NCBI GenBank assembly: GCA_025935235.1
Contig: JAICVT010000050.1
Coordinates: 1 to 17,573, forward strand
DNA from: Ktedonobacterales bacterium
GTDB taxonomy: Bacteria > Chloroflexota > Ktedonobacteria > Ktedonobacterales > JADMIN01
Length of the DNA stretch: 17,573 bases
Direction: 5' to 3'
The notes under the pieces are model-generated. The model saw nothing but the letters and a program-made list of their open reading frames with translations. It did not search any database and was not told the origin of the DNA. The position numbers and the translations under genes were made by a program. Positions 14,162-17,573 of the stretch are shown here, piece by piece. Numbering within the stretch: position 1 is the first letter of the stretch; the number at the start of each line of letters is the position of its first letter.

Positions 14162-14926
14162 ATGGCGACCATCCTGCCTGATGGGACACCCGTCAGCCCT
14201 GGCTTGCATGATCCGCCGACGCCAGAGTATCTGACCAAGACCGCGCTCGCGGTTCAGGCGCTGCGCGGGCTGATCTTGCGCGGCGAGATCGCGCCCGACG
14301 CCCCGCTGACCGTCGGGCGCATTGCGCAGATGCTGCGCATGAGTCCAACCCCCGTGCGCGAAGCCATCCGCACGCTCCAGGCGGAAGGACTGCTGCGCCA
14401 CGAGCCACATCACTCGGTCTCGGTCAATCGCTACTCAGCGCAAGACATTCGTGATCTCTATCAGATGCGCGCCGAGCTGGAGTCGCAGGCCACCCGCATC
14501 GCCACCCCGCGGCTTACTGACGCAACGCTGGCGCAGTTGGCGACCCTCAATGACCGCATGCGGGAGCGCGCCACAGCGGGCGACATAGACACGCTCAACC
14601 GGCTGAACGGCGAATGGCACCTGCTGATCTACGGCGCCGCCGACAACCGCATCCTGCTAGATGTCGTGCAGCACCTGTGGAAGAAGTTTGTCTGGGACAT
14701 CAACTGGATTCTGCCCGGTCGCTCGCTCCGCTCCATCGAGGAGCACGACGCGGTGCTCGAAGCGCTGCGGGCGCGCGACCCGGATCTGGCCGTCGAGCGC
14801 ATGCGCGCGCACCTGCAATATGGCGAGGAGTACGCGGTGGCGTATGTCGAGGGCCAGGCGGCGCGAGCGACCGGAGCCACACCGAATGCTGACGCATCGA
14901 ATACCGCTTCAGAGCGACCAGAGTAG
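14162..14926 (+). CDS. GntR-family regulator, FCD subfamily
   Basis: A 254-residue transcription regulator. The N-terminal winged helix (about 26-92) has ALAVQALRGLILRGEIAP, LTVGRIAQMLRMSPTPVREAIRTL and AEGLLRH, the usual GntR order. The all-helical FCD domain (about 95-225) carries the likely metal and ligand site: Asn149, His153 (in NGEWH), His195 (in EEHD) and His217 (in MRAHL). FCD regulators typically release DNA on binding an organic acid. GGAAAGGA seven bases before the ATG at 14162 supports this start; the in-frame TTG at 14078 lies in the promoter. It leads a plus-strand operon with the lyase 13 bp downstream, and faces CoA-transferase copy 2. Its effector is probably the pathway substrate or an intermediate. 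Confidence 0.94.
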   Translation: MATILPDGTPVSPGLHDPPTPEYLTKTALAVQALRGLILRGEIAPDAPLTVGRIAQMLRMSPTPVREAIRTLQAEGLLRHEPHHSVSVNRYSAQDIRDLYQMRAELESQATRIATPRLTDATLAQLATLNDRMRERATAGDIDTLNRLNGEWHLLIYGAADNRILLDVVQHLWKKFVWDINWILPGRSLRSIEEHDAVLEALRARDPDLAVERMRAHLQYGEEYAVAYVEGQAARATGATPNADASNTASERPE

Positions 14927-14939
14927 GACACACCACACC

Positions 14940-15842
14940 ATGAGTCTCTTTACCGACGCATCCCCCATCAGTGGCCCGCGGCGACTGCGCGAGCTGCTCG
15001 CCCGCCAGGAGCCAACGCTTGCCCCCGGAGCCTTCGATGCGCTGAGCGCGCGCGTGGTCGAGGCGGCTGGCTTCGACGCGGTCTACATGACCGGCTTCGG
15101 CTCCACGGCGTCGCTGCTGGGCCAGCCCGATGTCGGACTGCTGACCGAGCACGAGATGATGGACAACGCCCGCCGCATCGCGCAGGCAGTCAACATCCCG
15201 CTGATCGCCGACGCCGATACTGGCTACGGCAACCCGCTCAACGTCATCCGCGCCGTGCGCGACTACGAGCAGGCAGGCGTGGCCGCGCTGCACATCGAAG
15301 ATCAGGTCAGCCCCAAGAAGTGCGGCCACATGGATCGCAAGCATGTCATCCCCAGAGATGAAATGGTCGGCAAGATTCGCGCCGCGCATGATGCTCGCGG
15401 CGCGGACGGCATTCTCATCATCGCGCGCACCGACGCCCGCGCGATGGAAGGGCTGGGCGCCGCGCTCGACCGCGCCGAAGCCTATCGCGACGCAGGCGCT
15501 GACCTGCTCTTTGTCGAGGCGCCGCAGAGCGTGGATGAGATCGAAGCCGTCGCGCGCCGCCTGAAGGGAACGCCGCTGCTCTTCAACTGGGCGGAGGGCG
15601 GCAAGACGCCACCGGTCGCGCTCGCCGACCTGGCGGCGCTCGGCTTCAACCTCATCATCTTCCCCATCAGTCTGCTACTGGCCGCTACCCAGGCCATGCA
15701 GGCCGCCGCGGCCGCTATCCGCAACGATGGCTCGCCCATCAACCTGGTTCCGACGCTGCCCTCCTTCCAGCAATTCACCGACTTCATCGGCCTCCCGCAG
15801 GTGAAGGCGGTCGAGCGCCGGTATGGGGTGGAGGAATGGTGA
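14940..15842 (+). CDS. Isocitrate lyase/PEP mutase family lyase
   Basis: A 300-residue member of the ICL/PEPM superfamily, near the length of methylisocitrate lyase and 2,3-dimethylmalate lyase. These Mg2+ enzymes cleave a C-C bond in 2-hydroxy- or 3-hydroxy-dicarboxylates to a keto acid plus another acid. Visible motifs are PGAFDALSARV (29-39), the metal-site loop ADADTGYGN (90-98), the catalytic loop KKCGHMDRK (126-134) with Cys128, ARTDAR (162-167) and Glu193 in VEAP. The intact KKCGH loop argues for a true lyase and against PEP mutase or the oxaloacetate decarboxylase branch. The ATG at 14940 starts 13 bp after the GntR stop; its ribosome site (TAGGA) is weak and overlaps that stop, suggesting coupling. 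Methylisocitrate and dimethylmalate are the leading substrates, but a citramalate-like acid is also possible. Confidence 0.9.
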   Translation: MSLFTDASPISGPRRLRELLARQEPTLAPGAFDALSARVVEAAGFDAVYMTGFGSTASLLGQPDVGLLTEHEMMDNARRIAQAVNIPLIADADTGYGNPLNVIRAVRDYEQAGVAALHIEDQVSPKKCGHMDRKHVIPRDEMVGKIRAAHDARGADGILIIARTDARAMEGLGAALDRAEAYRDAGADLLFVEAPQSVDEIEAVARRLKGTPLLFNWAEGGKTPPVALADLAALGFNLIIFPISLLLAATQAMQAAAAAIRNDGSPINLVPTLPSFQQFTDFIGLPQVKAVERRYGVEEW

Positions 15843-15879
15843 GCGCTGACGGGCCACACGTCGCGCGGGCGCGCCAACC

Positions 15880-17151
15880 ATGAGCGCACACGCCGCAACT
15901 TCAGGCAGCGCCGCCCCCGCAGCGACGCATGGCAGCGCGTCGCTGCTCGCGCTCGGCACGCTGGCGCAGTTCGGCGCCTCGACCATGCAGCAGGGGACGA
16001 TTGTGCTTGGCGTGTTCTTCGCGCTGACCTATCACCTCTCGCTGACCCAGATGGGCGCCGTGCTGGCCGCGATGACCTGCGGGCTGATGTGTTCCGGGCT
16101 GGCAAACGGTCCGCTCGTTGATCTGTGGGGGCCGCGGCGCGTACTCTTCTGCGGGACGATCATCATCAGCGCGTCGGCCACCGCCATCGCCTTTAGCCCG
16201 AACCTGATCGCCACGGTGGCGCTGCTCTTCGTGGCGGGGCTGTCGCTGGGAACTGTGCCCATCTCTGGCACGAAGGCGATCCTGGTCGCGTGGCCGCGTG
16301 AGCGGCGCGGCATGCCAATGGGCATCCGCCAGATGGGCGTGCCGCTGGGGGCGCTGGCCGCCTCACTCGCCCTGCCCAGCCTGGCCAGCGCAACAGGCCT
16401 GCGCCCCATCTATCTGGGGTTCGCGCTGATCGTCGCGATCTGCGGGCTGCTCTTCTGCGCGGCGCTGCCCGCCCAAACCACACGCCCCAGCCGCCGCGAA
16501 GCGCGGCGCGCTCCTGGTGAGGCGCGTCGCATTCTCATGCCGGCCATCATCGGATTCCTGCTGGCCTGGGGCCAGTACACGCTCCTGACCTACACCATCC
16601 CCATGCTGCGCCAGAATGGCATGTCGCTGGTCGCCGCCGGAGCGCTGCTGGCGGTGGCGCAGGTCGGCGGCGCGGGCGCGCGCCTCGGCCTCGGCCACAT
16701 CTCAGATCGTCTGGGCGGTCGGCGGGCGCACGCGCTGCTGGGGATCACAGCGGTGGGCGTGGCGCTGGCCGTCGCGCTGGCCTTCCTGCCGCGCGCCCTG
16801 CCGATGGCGCTGCTTGCCGCGCTCTGGCTGGCGCTGGGCGCCGCGTTCGTCGGCTGGAATGCGCTGGCCCTGACCTGGGCAGGCGAGCGCGTCTCGTCGG
16901 CGCACGCTGGCTCGGCAATGGGGCTGGAGACCAGCGCGGTGCTCTTTGGGGCGACCGTCTCGGCGCCCGTCTTCGGCTCGATAGTGGAGTGGGCTGGCTC
17001 GTATCAGGCCGCATGGCTCACGCTGGCCGCCGTGCTGGCGCTGGCGCTGATCCTGCTGGTGACGCAGACACGCCGCCCGGAGCCACGATTCTCCGACGCG
17101 GCCAATGGCGACGCAACCCTGGAATCGCGGGCCATCGCGCTCAGCGATTGA
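15880..17151 (+). CDS. Major facilitator superfamily transporter
   Basis: A 423-residue MFS permease with two six-helix halves joined by a basic loop (about 198-218, TTRPSRREARRAPGEARR). The loop 2-3 signature GPLVDLWGPRR (77-87) and its counterpart GHISDRLGGRR in the second half (272-282) are both present. The first helix starts near residue 20, after a small-residue cytoplasmic leader. No strong Shine-Dalgarno precedes the ATG at 15880, so the start could be a later codon, but the 37-bp gap behind the lyase fits an operon. Carriers of this type often move carboxylates or aromatic acids in symport with protons, or export products. Here it may be a second uptake route or an overflow exporter; the substrate is not readable. 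Confidence 0.9.
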   Translation: MSAHAATSGSAAPAATHGSASLLALGTLAQFGASTMQQGTIVLGVFFALTYHLSLTQMGAVLAAMTCGLMCSGLANGPLVDLWGPRRVLFCGTIIISASATAIAFSPNLIATVALLFVAGLSLGTVPISGTKAILVAWPRERRGMPMGIRQMGVPLGALAASLALPSLASATGLRPIYLGFALIVAICGLLFCAALPAQTTRPSRREARRAPGEARRILMPAIIGFLLAWGQYTLLTYTIPMLRQNGMSLVAAGALLAVAQVGGAGARLGLGHISDRLGGRRAHALLGITAVGVALAVALAFLPRALPMALLAALWLALGAAFVGWNALALTWAGERVSSAHAGSAMGLETSAVLFGATVSAPVFGSIVEWAGSYQAAWLTLAAVLALALILLVTQTRRPEPRFSDAANGDATLESRAIALSD

Positions 17152-17167
17152 ATGACTGGAGGTTCGT

Positions 17168-17573
17168 ATGTCCGACACACCCGACACGTCCAACACGCCA
17201 CGCGACGTGACGATTGTTGATGTTTTTCCGCGCGACGGCCTGCAAACGCTGCTGCACGAGCCGCACCTGCGCGCGCCCACCACGGCGGAGAAGGTGGCCA
17301 TCATCGAGCGGCTGGACGCGGCCAACGTGCCGGAGATCGAGATTACCGGCTTCGTGCATCCGCGTGTGATCCCCAGCCTCGCCGACGCCGACGAGGTCGC
17401 GCGCGAAGTCCTCGCTCGCCCGCACAAGGCGGCCTATAAGGCGCTGGTCCCCAACGTGCGCGGGGCCGAGCGCGCGATGGCGGCGAGCGTGCCAACGCTG
17501 ACCTGCCTCATCATCGCCAGCGAGACCTACAGCAGCCTCAACTCCAATATGTCGGTGGAGCGCAACCTGCAAG
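17168..17573 (+). CDS. HMG-CoA lyase-like DRE-TIM metallolyase (5' part only)
   Basis: The first 135 residues of a gene that runs off the window. After a polar leader of about 12 residues it reads VDVFPRDGLQ, with Arg22 and Asp23 matching the catalytic Arg and metal-binding Asp of HMG-CoA lyase. EIEITGFVHPRVIPSLADADEV matches the next conserved block (the enzyme's 'IEATSFVSPKWVPQMAD'), and ASETYSSLNSNMS resembles its SDTFNRRNINCS segment. Family members cleave HMG-CoA to acetyl-CoA and acetoacetate, or related 3-hydroxyacyl-CoA esters. GGAGG six bases before the ATG, and a 16-bp gap after the MFS gene, support the start and the operon. The later histidine ligands and catalytic cysteine lie outside the window, so catalytic competence cannot be judged. 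Confidence 0.88.
   Translation, partial: MSDTPDTSNTPRDVTIVDVFPRDGLQTLLHEPHLRAPTTAEKVAIIERLDAANVPEIEITGFVHPRVIPSLADADEVAREVLARPHKAAYKALVPNVRGAERAMAASVPTLTCLIIASETYSSLNSNMSVERNLQ

Noticed and set aside
14661..14939. N-terminal extension of the ICL/PEPM lyase into the GntR gene
   Set aside because: The extension is the GntR gene in another frame; lyase homology starts after the ATG at 14940.

Overview
The window is GC-rich bacterial DNA, densely coded, and built as one divergent catabolic island. The most likely host is a member of the Chloroflexota or a similar high-GC soil bacterium. The reasons are the lipoprotein-type solute receptors, the KdpE/KdpD-like two-component pair with HAMP-GAF-PAS modules, and the codon style. 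No rRNA or other phylogenetic marker is present, so this placement is weak.

Minus-strand arm, read from right to left: a family III (CaiB/BaiF) CoA-transferase (14012-12786); a CitE/HpcH-type acyl-CoA lyase (12675-11761); a 948-residue membrane sensor histidine kinase (11721-8875) with its OmpR/KdpE-type response regulator (8810-8106); a lipoprotein solute receptor (8022-6721); the branched-chain-amino-acid-type ABC transporter livH-livM-livG-livF (6369-2953); a second solute receptor, livK-like (2783-1545); and a second CaiB/BaiF CoA-transferase (1313-39). Plus-strand arm: a GntR/FCD regulator (14162-14926), an isocitrate lyase/PEP mutase family lyase (14940-15842), a major facilitator permease (15880-17151), and the 5' part of an HMG-CoA-lyase-like gene (17168 to the window end). 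An AT-rich control region with a good plus-strand promoter and a candidate GntR operator lies between the arms (about 14051-14087).

Together the genes read as a sense-import-activate-cleave module. The kinase and regulator sense something outside the cell. Two receptors feed one HAAT-type ABC permease, and an MFS carrier is a second route. Two CoA-transferases can activate organic acids to CoA thioesters. Three unrelated carbon-carbon lyases (CitE-like, ICL/PEPM-like, HMG-CoA-lyase-like) can split branched hydroxy-acids or their CoA esters to acetyl-CoA, pyruvate, acetoacetate, propionate or similar products. I infer a branched C5-C6 dicarboxylic or hydroxydicarboxylic acid (citramalate, itaconate/mesaconate, 3-hydroxy-3-methylglutarate or dimethylmalate type) as substrate. 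The sequence does not fix which one, and no hydratase, CoA ligase or dehydrogenase is visible in the window.

Non-coding stretches worth attention are 1314-1544 (two long inverted repeats, a 10-bp tandem repeat and a 24-bp perfect palindrome spanning a stop codon), 2784-2952 (one inverted repeat), and 6370-6720 (four repeated TAAAC motifs, then a hairpin-rich leader before livH). I see no tRNA, rRNA, CRISPR array, insertion sequence or phage gene.
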